From contig NZ_FNIG01000013.1 in NCBI RefSeq assembly GCF_900103915.1, positions 1-64,000 on the forward strand: 64,000 nucleotides of DNA, given 5' to 3'. Positions 17,002-26,166 of this stretch are shown here, piece by piece. Made by a program: the position numbers and the translations under genes. Each line of letters opens with the position of its first letter. Position 1 is the first letter of the stretch. The notes beneath the pieces are model-generated. The model saw nothing but the letters and a program-made list of their open reading frames with translations. It did not search any database and was not told the DNA's origin. The DNA comes from Tenuibacillus multivorans. GTDB lineage: Bacteria; Bacillota; Bacilli; Bacillales; Alkalibacillaceae.

Positions 17002-18380
17002 CCTATTTATCCGCTACTGAACTTGCTCCCTTAATAGAGTCGAAGCAACTATCTCCAGTAGAATTGACAAAACATGTGTTAAATCGCATCGCTACAGTCG
17101 ATCCAACCATCCATTCGTATATTACCGCACTTCCCGAACTAGCCCTTAAACAAGCAAGAGAAGCCGAGAATAACATCATGAATGGCCGTTATAAAGGACC
17201 ACTTCACGGAATTCCGATCGGTATCAAGGATAATTACTACACAAAAGGGATACGAACGACAGCCGCCTCAAAACTTTTTGCTGATTTCATTCCCGAAAAA
17301 AATGCCACAGCAGTAGAAAAACTGCTGGGTGCAGGCGGGATTATGTTAGGAAAACTAAACATGCATGAACTTGCCCTCGGTTCCACCGGTACCAATCAGT
17401 TCTATAATACTACTCGAAACCCTTGGAACATACATTATATGCCCGGTGGCTCAAGTGGTGGTAGCAGTGCTGCTCTAGCAGCTGGGCTAGCAACACTTGC
17501 AACTGGATCGGATACATTCGGCTCTATTCGTTTACCGGCTGCCATGTGTGGTATATATGGGTTAAAGCCAACCTATGGACTAGTCAGTACTTATGGCATT
17601 TTCCCCTCAGCCTGGTCACTGGATACCGCTGGTCCAATGGCGCGGACAGTTTCAGATTTGGCCTTGATGCTCAATAATATGGCAGGCTTTGATACGAACG
17701 ACCCCGCAAGCCTACGTGCATCCATACCCGATTATACCGAAGATCTTTATAAAGAAATAAGAGGAATAAAAATCGGAATTCCTACTTACTTTCTTGAGGA
17801 GTTAGATACAGATGTAGAAAGACTTTTTAAAAATGCAATAGCAACTCTTAAAAGTTTGGGAGTTGAAATACGAGAAATAGAGATTCCCGAATTAACCATG
17901 TCTACTTTCTCTGGCTATAGTATTGTGACTGGGGAATCATCTGCATTTCATTACGAATGGCTACAGACCCAACCTGAGGATTATGGAATGGATAACCGAC
18001 CCTTCCTTCTATCCGGTACATTGACGAATACACCACAATATGTCAAAGCACAACAGTCACGAAGAAAGTTAGTGGAAGCATTTCATAAGGCCTTTAAGAG
18101 TGTGGATATTATGCTTGGTCCTACGATACCTATCACAACCCCAGCTTTTGCTCAGAATTGGGTCGAACAAAATTTAGAAGTTATTAGACGATGTCTGCCA
18201 TTTACCGTCCCTGTCAATTTATCGGGTACACCAAGCTTATCTGTGCCAATGGGATTATGCTCAAATGGACTTCCTGTCGGGATGCAATTTATAGGAAATC
18301 ATCTCTCCGAAGAACAATTACTTCAGGTTGGGTATGCGTGGGAGAGCATCAATCCCTTCCAGTTTCAAATCATGAATTGA
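16989..18380 (+). CDS. Amidase-signature hydrolase (AtzE/GatA-like)
   Basis: A 463-residue amidase-signature enzyme. The Ser-cisSer-Lys triad is present: Lys80 in PIGIKDNY, Ser155 in PGGSSGGSS and Ser179 in TFGSIR. The spacings (75 and 99) match GatA K79-S154-S178. The partner encoded immediately upstream looks like AtzG, suggesting an AtzE-type complex acting on a small amide or carbamoyl compound. GatA is less likely because no gatB or gatC is nearby. The substrate is unknown. The gene overlaps the small subunit by 13 bases and shares the accessory segment with the unusual catalase. Confidence 0.85.
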   Translation: MAELAYLSATELAPLIESKQLSPVELTKHVLNRIATVDPTIHSYITALPELALKQAREAENNIMNGRYKGPLHGIPIGIKDNYYTKGIRTTAASKLFADFIPEKNATAVEKLLGAGGIMLGKLNMHELALGSTGTNQFYNTTRNPWNIHYMPGGSSGGSSAALAAGLATLATGSDTFGSIRLPAAMCGIYGLKPTYGLVSTYGIFPSAWSLDTAGPMARTVSDLALMLNNMAGFDTNDPASLRASIPDYTEDLYKEIRGIKIGIPTYFLEELDTDVERLFKNAIATLKSLGVEIREIEIPELTMSTFSGYSIVTGESSAFHYEWLQTQPEDYGMDNRPFLLSGTLTNTPQYVKAQQSRRKLVEAFHKAFKSVDIMLGPTIPITTPAFAQNWVEQNLEVIRRCLPFTVPVNLSGTPSLSVPMGLCSNGLPVGMQFIGNHLSEEQLLQVGYAWESINPFQFQIMN

Positions 18381-18600
18381 TTTAAAGAAAGCGCTGGATA
18401 CGGCAAATTATTTTGGTGTCAACCGAATTGTCATTGAACACAACATTTGTATGTCCTTAGCAATCTCCCTTGGGGACACAGCGAGCGGATGAGCCTGTTT
18501 TTGAAACAGGCCCTTATAAATATTTGGGACACCCCAACTGTATAAAGCAAAATTTATTTAGTCATGTTCCCAATTGATTGGCGAGTCCTACTCCAGTAAA
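18381..18600. other. Gene-free stretch with possible debris
   Basis: After the amidase stop there is a short open stretch (about 18382-18490) of around 35 codons without a start or ribosome site. It may be a gene remnant, but I cannot name the family. The small inverted repeat CCTGTTTTTGAAACAGG lies near 18500. Nothing else is recognisable before the terminator at 18.60 kb. Confidence 0.4.
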
Positions 18601-18643
18601 AAATAAACAGTCCAATTTTCAGGCAATTGGACTGTTTATTTTT
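18601..18643. terminator. Strong bidirectional terminator at the right end of the accessory segment
   Basis: AAATAAACAGTCCAATT / AATTGGACTGTTTATTT with a seven-base loop; A and T tracts on both sides suit both the rightward amidase and the leftward gene at 18.68 kb. Confidence 0.85.
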
Positions 18644-18681
18644 GTACCTTTTAACGGATCACGATAAGACTACTTTTAGAC

Positions 18682-19011
18682 CTATTCAAGCTTATTAAAT
18701 TCACCGAAGAAAGGCATTTGTTCTACATGTTGTTTCGATTGATCGTCACCTAGCTCATAAATCATTTTATAGGCTTTTAATAATAAGTGATCATATTCAT
18801 CTTGATCTTCATCGCGATGGTATTCTTTAAACGGCATATGTGAACGCCAAAACGTTCCCATATCCGCATGCTCCATCCCTTCAAAAATCTCACGTAATGC
18901 TATGATTTCATTTGGTCCGGCATATATGGTGAACTCATCATTATTTCCTGCTTTTAATTCTGAAATTTCCCGTTCTTCCACGTTGATATAAAATTTACGT
19001 TTGTCCTGCAT
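18682..19011 (-). CDS. Conserved hypothetical cytosolic protein
   Basis: A 109-residue protein rich in acidic and aromatic residues with no signal peptide, cysteine or nucleotide motif. The start MQDKRKFYINVEE is chosen because GAGGTGGATAAA precedes that ATG; a longer open frame upstream begins inside the intergenic region. The pattern TIYAGPNEIIALREIFEGM and a C-terminal YKMIYELGDDQSKQHVEQM suggest a compact alpha/beta protein. I do not recognise the family. It lies 75 bases downstream of the siderophore ATPase gene on the same strand. Confidence 0.7.
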   Translation of the reverse strand: MQDKRKFYINVEEREISELKAGNNDEFTIYAGPNEIIALREIFEGMEHADMGTFWRSHMPFKEYHRDEDQDEYDHLLLKAYKMIYELGDDQSKQHVEQMPFFGEFNKLE

Positions 19012-19086
19012 TTTATCCACCTCAATATTAATGTGGGCAAAATGAAAATGGATATACAAAAAAAACTCCCAAGTTAAACTTGAGAG

Positions 19087-19929
19087 TTACATCACGCAAC
19101 TATTTCTTACACCTGTTTTTTCAGCATGAGCCTCTGCTAAAATGCAGCGCCCTCTACCGTGTGGAATGCACATTGGGGTTCCAAATAACGGATCATATGT
19201 CACATCACAGTTCATTCCGAAAACATTATAAACGAGTTCACAAGAAATAATATCTTCAGGTTGACCTGTTTGATACACCTTTTTATCCTTAATCGCAACG
19301 ATGTGGTCGGCATAACGACAAGCTAGGTTTAAATCATGTAAAACCATCACAATTGTACGATTATCTTTTTCATTTAACTCAAATAATAAATCTAACACAT
19401 CAATTTGGTGTGTCATATCAAGATATGTTGTAGGCTCATCCAATAAAATTAATTCCGTATCCTGTGCTAACGTCATCGCAATCCATGCACGTTGGCGTTG
19501 ACCACCAGATAATTCATCAACTGCTTGATATTTAAAGTCCATTAAATTGGTGTCTTTTAGAGCCTTATTAACGGCATCCTCATCTGCTTGTGACCATTTT
19601 TTAAACATACCTTGGTGTGGGTAACGCCCTAGTTTAACTAATTGATAAACTGACAAACCTTCTGGAGTCGCAGGTCCTTGTGGTAGGATTGCCATTTGTT
19701 TTGCAACTTCTTTTGTGTTCATTTTCGCAATCTCGTTTCCGTCTAGAACAACTTCACCTGACTTAGGCTGCAAAAGTCTTGCCATTGAACGTAGTAATGT
19801 TGATTTGCCACATCCATTACTTCCAATTAGGACCGTTACCTTACCTTTAGGAATTTCTATATCCAATTCATCGATAATGACCTTTTCACCATAACCGAGT
19901 GTCAAATTATTAGCTGTTAATGTCTCCAT
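19087..19929 (-). CDS. Iron-siderophore ABC transporter ATP-binding protein (FhuC/YusV-like)
   Basis: A 280-residue ABC ATPase of the FecE/FhuC family, which energises ferric-siderophore, haem or cobalamin importers. It has Walker A GSNGCGKSTLL (about residues 36-46), the Q-loop in AILPQGPATPEG, the signature LSGGQRQRAW (about 139-148), Walker B ILLDEPTTYLD and the switch His in VLHDLN. The C-terminal extension carries PMCIPHGRGRC, seen in YusV-type proteins. GAGGAG precedes the ATG, and a near-perfect Fur box lies 126 bases upstream. No permease or binding-protein gene adjoins it, as for YusV of B. subtilis, which serves several importers. Confidence 0.92.
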   Translation of the reverse strand: METLTANNLTLGYGEKVIIDELDIEIPKGKVTVLIGSNGCGKSTLLRSMARLLQPKSGEVVLDGNEIAKMNTKEVAKQMAILPQGPATPEGLSVYQLVKLGRYPHQGMFKKWSQADEDAVNKALKDTNLMDFKYQAVDELSGGQRQRAWIAMTLAQDTELILLDEPTTYLDMTHQIDVLDLLFELNEKDNRTIVMVLHDLNLACRYADHIVAIKDKKVYQTGQPEDIISCELVYNVFGMNCDVTYDPLFGTPMCIPHGRGRCILAEAHAEKTGVRNSCVM

Positions 19930-20054
19930 TTGACTTCGCTCCTCTTAAGAAAAACTTGGATTAACGCCAAGACTTAATGGCGAAATCATTAGCTTTTCTT
20001 ATACTTTAAAGTGTAAATAACTTTACGAAGCATTTAACCTACTTTTACTGTAAA

Positions 20055-20069
20055 TGAAAATCATTATCA
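20055..20069 (-). promoter_or_regulatory. Fur box upstream of the siderophore ATPase gene
   Basis: TGAAAATCATTATCA matches the 7-1-7 Fur consensus TGATAATNATTATCA at all but one position. It lies between menC and the ATPase gene and is correctly placed to control the latter under iron repletion. Confidence 0.85.
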
Positions 20070-20085
20070 TTGCAACACATTTATT

Positions 20086-21198
20086 TTATAATTTATTGAA
20101 CTTGTAATTGAACTGACGTATTGTACGCTGGTTTAAAAGCTTCACATTGACAGTCACGCCAATACCTGGGCCGTCCGGGACATTGACTAAACCATCTTTT
20201 ACCACAAACGGTTCTTTAATGATGTCTTCCTCCCAATACCGGGACGATTCGGATAAATCGCCTGGTAGTGTAAACTGTTCTAGTGAAGCTAATGCCACAT
20301 TATGAGCGCGACCGATTCCGGTTTCAAGCATGCCACCACACCATAATGGCATGTTAGCCACCTTAGCAAATCGGTGAATATTTAAAGCCTGTTGAAGGCC
20401 ACCGACGCGTCCGATTTTAACGTTTATATTGTCACAAGCCCTAAGCTCCATTGCTTGAAAGGCATCATGCTCTGATTTGATCGTTTCATCTAAGCTAATT
20501 GGCGTGTTGATTTGTTCTTTTAATTGGTGATGATAATAATAATCATCCGTTCGGAATGGCTGTTCAATCATGAAAAGATTCAAATCATCAAGCTTCGATA
20601 GGTGTAGCATATCCTCTGGGTCATACATGCCATTTCCGTCAAACATAATCGGTGTGTCGCCAACAACCTCTTTTGCCTGATTGATGATGTCACGTTCTTT
20701 CCCTTTTTGAACTTTTAACTTATAGCGTTTATAGCCTTTTTTATTATATTCTTCGACCTGTTTTTCTATGTCATCAGTCAAGGATAAAACAACGCCGCTT
20801 TCGACTTCGTCCCGTACACCACCAAGCGTTTCTTTTAACGATTGATCTTGTAGTTTCGCATATAAGTCCCAAATAGCCGTTTCAATCCCTGCTTTTGCCA
20901 TTGGATGGCCTTGTATGGCTGAAAAGATTGAACTAATTTCAGATGGATGCTCAATTCGTTTTTTATTTAACATCGGTAGCAAAAAGTTCTGCAGCTGATC
21001 CCAGGCCGTTGTCGTCGTCTCCGGACTATAAAACGGATCAGAAAACGCAACGCATTCACCGTACCCGATACGTCCATCTGTATCAAAAGCTTCGATGATT
21101 AAAGTGTCACGAACGACGACTAGACCATTCACGGTTTGAAATGGCCTCTTTAATTTCATCGATACATGTCTGACGTTCACGCGGTCTAAATGAATCAT
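20086..21198 (-). CDS. menC: o-Succinylbenzoate synthase
   Basis: A 370-residue enolase-superfamily enzyme (MenC type 2) that dehydrates SHCHC to o-succinylbenzoate in menaquinone synthesis. The catalytic lysine pair is in YKLKVQKG (about residue 160), the metal-binding acids are in MFDGN, IEQPF and SLDET, and the second catalytic Lys is in NVKIG. These are all the residues the family needs. GGGAG precedes the ATG, and the start overlaps the menE stop by four bases (ATGA). It is the last gene of the menF-D-H-B-E-C operon. N-acylamino-acid racemase side activity is common in this family. Confidence 0.95.
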   Translation of the reverse strand: MIHLDRVNVRHVSMKLKRPFQTVNGLVVVRDTLIIEAFDTDGRIGYGECVAFSDPFYSPETTTTAWDQLQNFLLPMLNKKRIEHPSEISSIFSAIQGHPMAKAGIETAIWDLYAKLQDQSLKETLGGVRDEVESGVVLSLTDDIEKQVEEYNKKGYKRYKLKVQKGKERDIINQAKEVVGDTPIMFDGNGMYDPEDMLHLSKLDDLNLFMIEQPFRTDDYYYHHQLKEQINTPISLDETIKSEHDAFQAMELRACDNINVKIGRVGGLQQALNIHRFAKVANMPLWCGGMLETGIGRAHNVALASLEQFTLPGDLSESSRYWEEDIIKEPFVVKDGLVNVPDGPGIGVTVNVKLLNQRTIRQFNYKFNKL

Positions 21199-22676
21199 TT
21201 TTCTCCCTCCCGATCAATCAAATCTAACAGCTTCCGACGCTGAAGTTTTTTTGAGGCATTTCGAGGTAGCTCATCGATAAAATATACTTTTTTAGGGATT
21301 TTGTATTTCGCTAAATGTTCTTGTGCAAAGCTTATAACACCTGTTTCATCTAGTGTTCCATCAGACTTCACGACAAAAGCAACCGGTACCTGACCCCACC
21401 GATCATCAGCAACACCAACGACACCAGCATCTAACACACCGTTTATTCTCTTAATAGTAGCTTCAATTTCAGCTGGATAAACATTCTCCCCACCAGAAAT
21501 GATTAAATCCTTACGTCGGTCGACTACAAAAAGAAAGCCATCTTCATCGAGATAACCTAGATCCCCCGTTTTCAGCCAACCATCGTTAAACGCTGCTTGA
21601 TTCGCCTCTGGTCGCTTCCAATATCCCTCTGTGACGGATGGACCTTTAACAACAATCTCACCAACTTCTTGACTGGGACAATCACGACCGTTTTCGACAA
21701 TTTTTAATTGCCCGGGAAATAATGGTTTGCCGGCCGAACCAATTTTCGACAGCATGTTTTCTTGATCTAATGTACAAAACTGTGATGCTGTTTCGGTCAT
21801 GCCATACGACTGAAAAACTGGAACATTGGCTTCCTGACAGGTTTCAAGTAAGCCTTTGGGTGCTGGTCCGCCACCAAGTAACATACAGCGTAGTGTTTCT
21901 GGGTAACGATCTTGTCCCAATCGTCTCATTAATTGTTCTAGCATCACGGTCACAACTGAAACGATCGTCACACCTCGCTTCATAATGTCCTCATGCACTC
22001 GTTCAAGTTCAAATTTTTCGTGTAAATGTATCGGGATACCATAGATGACACTGCGATAAAGAATCGATAAGCCACCGACGTGGAACATTGGCAAACTGAG
22101 TAGCCAACGATCATGGTCGTGTAAGCCTAAATTAAAAGCAGATGCCGTCGCATTCCAAAAATGATTCCCATAGGTTAATTGCACACCTTTAGGATAGCCT
22201 GTGGTTCCTGATGTATATAACGTGTGAGAAATGTCATCAAAGTTTATTTCCTCTTGACCTTGATCTAGTGTTTGATCGGACGGGATGTCAAACAGATTAC
22301 AAGCTTTAATTGACGTTCGTTTAGTCAAGGACTGAGCAGTTTCTTCAAATTCCGGATGATAAATTAACCCTTGAACCTCTCCATCATTTATCTGAAATTC
22401 GAGTTCATTCTCCGTTAAGCGTACATTTAATAAAAATGAAATGGCTTGTATGTAATGCAGTGCATGGATAATTACAGCCATTTCATAGCTATTACTTGAT
22501 AAAACCGCAATATGGTCACCTTTTTTGAATCCCTGTTGCTGTAAATACGCGGCATAGCTTCGGGCATCATCCTTTAGCTGTTGAAATGTATAAGTTGTTC
22601 CATCTGGTAGTACGATCGCTTCTTTATTTGGGGATAAATACGCTCGCTTTTCTAACCAATTCGGGGTTATTGTCAA
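21195..22676 (-). CDS. menE: o-Succinylbenzoate-CoA ligase
   Basis: A 493-residue acyl-adenylate-forming ligase that converts o-succinylbenzoate to OSB-CoA with ATP and CoA. The A3 P-loop is YTSGTTGYPKG (about residues 156-166); the A5 region is QSYGMTETASQF; the A7 motif is LKTGDLGYLDEDGFLF; and the A10 lysine is near the C-terminus in PRNASKKLQR. The start is read as TTG at 22676, six bases after GGAGGTG. An in-frame ATG at 22691 falls inside that ribosome site. It follows menB after a 125-base gap containing a hairpin and overlaps menC. Confidence 0.95.
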   Translation of the reverse strand: MTITPNWLEKRAYLSPNKEAIVLPDGTTYTFQQLKDDARSYAAYLQQQGFKKGDHIAVLSSNSYEMAVIIHALHYIQAISFLLNVRLTENELEFQINDGEVQGLIYHPEFEETAQSLTKRTSIKACNLFDIPSDQTLDQGQEEINFDDISHTLYTSGTTGYPKGVQLTYGNHFWNATASAFNLGLHDHDRWLLSLPMFHVGGLSILYRSVIYGIPIHLHEKFELERVHEDIMKRGVTIVSVVTVMLEQLMRRLGQDRYPETLRCMLLGGGPAPKGLLETCQEANVPVFQSYGMTETASQFCTLDQENMLSKIGSAGKPLFPGQLKIVENGRDCPSQEVGEIVVKGPSVTEGYWKRPEANQAAFNDGWLKTGDLGYLDEDGFLFVVDRRKDLIISGGENVYPAEIEATIKRINGVLDAGVVGVADDRWGQVPVAFVVKSDGTLDETGVISFAQEHLAKYKIPKKVYFIDELPRNASKKLQRRKLLDLIDREGEK

Positions 22677-22764
22677 CGTTCTCACCTCCATAAATAAGGA
22701 AAAGTTCTCAATCTTGATATGTTTTTTCTCATTGGTCTAACAAGAGTTCTTATAATGCAAAGTA

Positions 22765-22789
22765 AAGATCGCGTGTATCACGCGATCTT
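22765..22789 (-). terminator. Intercistronic hairpin between menB and menE
   Basis: AAGATCGCGTG / CACGCGATCTT, a perfect 11-bp stem with a three-base loop. On the reverse strand only a weak T-rich tract (TACTTT) follows. It may be a partial terminator or stability element that lowers menE-menC expression relative to menF-D-H-B. Confidence 0.55.
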
Positions 22790-22801
22790 GTCCATTTAAA
22801 C

Positions 22802-23620
22802 TTATGGGAAACGTGGGAACTGTTTAAAGTCTGGTTTACGTTTTTCTTTGAAAGCATCGCGGCCTTCTTTAGCTTCATCGGTTGTATAGTAAAGTAGTGT
22901 TGCGTCGCCGCCCATTTGCTGTAATCCAGCTAGTCCATCTGTATCGGCGTTGAATGAAGCTTTTAGGAAACGTAATGCTGTTGGTGATTTTTCTAGCATT
23001 TCTTCACACCATTGAAGAGTTTCTTCTTCAAGCTTGTCTACTGGAACAACCGTATTAACAAGTCCCATTTTCTCCGCTTCTTCGGCATTATATTGACGGC
23101 ATAAGTACCAAATCTCACGTGCTTTCTTATGACCAACGATACGTGCTAATAAGCCTGCGCCATAGCCAGCGTCGAAGCTACCGACTTTTGGTCCAGTTTG
23201 TCCGAAGATTGCGTTATCGGCAGCAATCGTTAAATCACAGACAACATGTAGGACATGACCACCACCAATTGCGTAGCCCGATACCATCGCGACAACTGGT
23301 TTTGGAATCGTACGAATTAATCGTTGTAAATCCAACACATTTAAGCGTGGAACTTGGTCTGTTCCAACATAGCCGCCATGGCCACGAACCGATTGATCTC
23401 CGCCTGAACAGAATGCCTTATCACCAGCACCTGCTAACACAATAACACCGATGTTTGAATCGTCTCGGGCATCTGCAAATGCATCAATCATCTCTTGTAC
23501 GGTCAAGGGTGTAAATGCGTTACGTTTTTCCGGACGGTTAATGGTTACTTTCGCAATTCCATTGTATTTTTCATAAATAATTTCTTCATAATCACGAGCT
23601 TTTTCCCATTGTACTGGCAT
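22802..23620 (-). CDS. menB: 1,4-Dihydroxy-2-naphthoyl-CoA synthase
   Basis: A 272-residue crotonase-fold enzyme that closes the naphthoate ring from OSB-CoA. Oxyanion-hole residues occur in [13 protein letters not shown] (about residues 71-84) and [12 protein letters not shown] (about 114-125). The C-terminal [11 protein letters not shown] tail is the MenB signature, separating it from other crotonases. GGAGGCAATC precedes the ATG. It sits between menH and menE in the operon, the standard Bacillaceae order. Confidence 0.97.
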   Translation of the reverse strand: MPVQWEKARDYEEIIYEKYNGIAKVTINRPEKRNAFTPLTVQEMIDAFADARDDSNIGVIVLAGAGDKAFCSGGDQSVRGHGGYVGTDQVPRLNVLDLQRLIRTIPKPVVAMVSGYAIGGGHVLHVVCDLTIAADNAIFGQTGPKVGSFDAGYGAGLLARIVGHKKAREIWYLCRQYNAEEAEKMGLVNTVVPVDKLEEETLQWCEEMLEKSPTALRFLKASFNADTDGLAGLQQMGGDATLLYYTTDEAKEGRDAFKEKRKPDFKQFPRFP

Positions 23621-23650
23621 AAATAGATTGCCTCCTCTTATGTAAACGTT

Positions 23651-24442
23651 TTAACTTAAATAGTTCATCACAATTTTACCAAAAATCTCGGGATTTTCTA
23701 AATGAACCGCATGTCCAACATTGGAAACGACTTCATGTCGAGCAATTGGTAAAGCTTGCACCATGTTTTGATTGAGTGAGGTAAACTTATGATCTAGCTC
23801 TCCTGTTATTAAGCATACAGGTAATCCTAGATTCTCAAGATTACCCCACAATGACGGTTGAGCGCCAGTCCCCATTGTTCTTAATGATAAAGCCAAACCG
23901 TCGGGATCCTGTGACAAACGTTCCTTTCGAATTTTCTTTTTCATTTCAGGTGATAGTGCTTTTTGCGTTTGGAATAGCGGTACATCCTCCCAATATTCCA
24001 CAAAGGTTTGAATTCCTTTTTCTTCGATAAACTGGGCAAGCTTCTCATCCCGGTTCTGTCGTTCTATTTTTGCTTCACCTTCTAAGCCTGGTGATGCTCC
24101 CTCTAAAATTAATCGATTCACCTTGTCTGGAAAATAAGCGGTGAAAACTAAAGCAGTCCGCCCGCCCATTGAATATCCTAGTAAATCGAACGTAGAAATA
24201 TCAAGCTGTTCCAACACTTGAACGACTTCTTCACAGCACTGTATCATGCCATCTAAATGAGTGGTTCTCGATTGTCCATGTCCCGGTAAATCAATTGCGA
24301 TACATTGATAATCGGTTGAAAATTGGTCTATTAAATCATTCCACGTAGCGGTCGACCCCGTAAATCCATGAAATAAAACAAGTGGCGGACCCTGTCCAAC
24401 AACTTTAACGTTGTAATGGTTGTCGTTTACGGTCAAAATCAT
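23651..24442 (-). CDS. menH: SHCHC synthase (MenH, alpha/beta hydrolase)
   Basis: A 263-residue alpha/beta-hydrolase fold protein that removes pyruvate from SEPHCHC in the menaquinone pathway. The oxyanion loop is LFHGFTGSTATW (about residues 23-34), the nucleophile elbow is GYSMGG (about 89-94), the acid lies in ITGELDHKF and the catalytic His in NVGHAVHLENP. All triad elements are visible. The start overlaps the menD stop by four bases. Its place in the men operon supports MenH over a generic hydrolase. Confidence 0.93.
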   Translation of the reverse strand: MILTVNDNHYNVKVVGQGPPLVLFHGFTGSTATWNDLIDQFSTDYQCIAIDLPGHGQSRTTHLDGMIQCCEEVVQVLEQLDISTFDLLGYSMGGRTALVFTAYFPDKVNRLILEGASPGLEGEAKIERQNRDEKLAQFIEEKGIQTFVEYWEDVPLFQTQKALSPEMKKKIRKERLSQDPDGLALSLRTMGTGAQPSLWGNLENLGLPVCLITGELDHKFTSLNQNMVQALPIARHEVVSNVGHAVHLENPEIFGKIVMNYLS

Positions 24443-26166
24443 AATAAACCCTCTCGCTTAATCCGTTCGTCTACTTGCTCCCATTTTTGACGATGCCATT
24501 TCATGTTTTCATCACGATTTGTGACAACCTCAAATAATTCTAATCCTTTTATCGGCTGATCGAGTAAATGCTTCATGTCGTCATAGGTACTGGGCTGGTG
24601 ATATTCGAATCCAATAGCCTCAGTCATCGCAGCAATTGGCGGATCAAAAGGTGTTCCAAATAACGCTTCAAAATGCTTTTTCTCTCCGTATTGTGGAAGG
24701 AACGAAAAGATACCGCCACCATTGTTATTAAGAACGATGACGCGGAATGGTAACCGATATTGTCTCGCGATAAAAAGCGCCGTGTAGTCATGTAAAAAGG
24801 ATACATCACCAATGACGAGCGTGACCAGCGTTCCAGTAGCCGCAACACCTAAAGCCGTAGAAATAACACCATCAATACCATTAGCACCCCGATTAGCCAT
24901 GATGTCAATATTTTGCTTCGACGGTAGGAAAAATGTATCCATATCACGAATCGGCATACTGTTACCAACAAACACAACCTGTTCACTTAAATCAGACTCA
25001 GATAACGCTAAAACAGCTGTCCCTTCCGTTAAATTAGCTTCGTGTTTCTTTATAATCTCTTGTGCCAATTGATCGGCTTTGGTCCATTGTTCGTGCCAAC
25101 CTGAATCGATACTTGGCTGAACGTCAGAATCTAAAAGCTGCTTCAAGAACGTTGCAGGATTACTAAACACCATCGTTGATTCAATATTCGTTGGCTCACG
25201 GTAACCTTGATTTTCATCGATGACGATGTGAATCTCTGGCTTCGTTTTCGTTAACCACTGTGTATAGGGTTTAGAAACCGGCATTGAACCAAAGCGAATA
25301 ACAAAGTCAGCCTCTACGCGATTTCTTGTATCCTCTTGTTTTAACAGTGCATCATAGCTAGAAATGACATACTCATTTGTGTTGGCATTTTTCCTCAAAT
25401 TGGATAATACATCCGCAAAAATTGGGATCTGCCATTTTTCAGCGAGCTGTAAAATTAGGTCCCGTTCCTCATGTGTTTTGAGTTCACCACATATTAACAG
25501 ACCTCGTTTTTTATCCTTGATCAAGTCCATTACCGTATTAATTTGACTGGACGTGATTTGCTCCTGACCTGTGATATGATTCACATATGACTGCGAATGC
25601 TCACCCCATAGATTATCAAGCGTTAAATCAGGAATTAATGGATCACGGAATGGAAAATTAAGCTGGACGACGCCTTGATTCGGATGATTGGCAATCGCAT
25701 AAGCACGACTAGCCTGACGACGTGCATATTTAATCATCTGCTCAGAGTCTTCGGGAATTGCCATTTCATGAAAATATTTTGTATAATCACCGTACATTTT
25801 AATTTGATCAATTGCCTGTGGTGCCCCATTATCTCTTAGTTCATGTGGACGATCCGACGTTAAAACGATTAATGGAACCCGACTGTAATAGGCTTCAACA
25901 ATAGCCGGATAATAGTTTGCTGCAGCAGTTCCAGATGTACAGACTAATGCGACCGGTTTCTTCGTACGCTTGGCCATCCCGAGTGCAAAAAAGGCTGAGG
26001 AACGTTCGTCAAAATGAATCCATTCGTTAATTGATGGATGCTCCGAAAATGTCATCGCCAATGGGGTTGATCTTGAACCTGGTGAGATGACAACGTTCTC
26101 TAGCCCATTTAGATAAAGCTCATCGATAAAATGACTGACATAATACGTCCGTTCTCCCATGTTCAT
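24439..26166 (-). CDS. menD: SEPHCHC synthase (MenD)
   Basis: A 575-residue thiamine-diphosphate enzyme joining isochorismate and 2-oxoglutarate, the first committed step to menaquinone. The N-terminal PYR domain carries VISPGSRSTPLA (about residues 22-33) and the catalytic region CTSGTAAANYYPA. The C-terminal PP domain carries the TPP/Mg motif beginning GDVSFLHD (about residues 452-459) and ending near NNNGGGIF. GGGAGGTG precedes the ATG. It overlaps menF and menH by four bases at each end, so these three genes are translationally coupled. Confidence 0.97.
   Translation of the reverse strand: MNMGERTYYVSHFIDELYLNGLENVVISPGSRSTPLAMTFSEHPSINEWIHFDERSSAFFALGMAKRTKKPVALVCTSGTAAANYYPAIVEAYYSRVPLIVLTSDRPHELRDNGAPQAIDQIKMYGDYTKYFHEMAIPEDSEQMIKYARRQASRAYAIANHPNQGVVQLNFPFRDPLIPDLTLDNLWGEHSQSYVNHITGQEQITSSQINTVMDLIKDKKRGLLICGELKTHEERDLILQLAEKWQIPIFADVLSNLRKNANTNEYVISSYDALLKQEDTRNRVEADFVIRFGSMPVSKPYTQWLTKTKPEIHIVIDENQGYREPTNIESTMVFSNPATFLKQLLDSDVQPSIDSGWHEQWTKADQLAQEIIKKHEANLTEGTAVLALSESDLSEQVVFVGNSMPIRDMDTFFLPSKQNIDIMANRGANGIDGVISTALGVAATGTLVTLVIGDVSFLHDYTALFIARQYRLPFRVIVLNNNGGGIFSFLPQYGEKKHFEALFGTPFDPPIAAMTEAIGFEYHQPSTYDDMKHLLDQPIKGLELFEVVTNRDENMKWHRQKWEQVDERIKREGLL

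Noticed and set aside
16989-18380. GatA subunit of glutamyl-tRNA amidotransferase
   Set aside because: The triad spacing is the same, but gatC and gatB are not adjacent and the upstream small protein fits AtzG better than GatC.
18382-18490. Open stretch of about 35 codons after the amidase gene
   Set aside because: No start codon with a ribosome site and no family recognised; kept only as possible debris, not as a gene.
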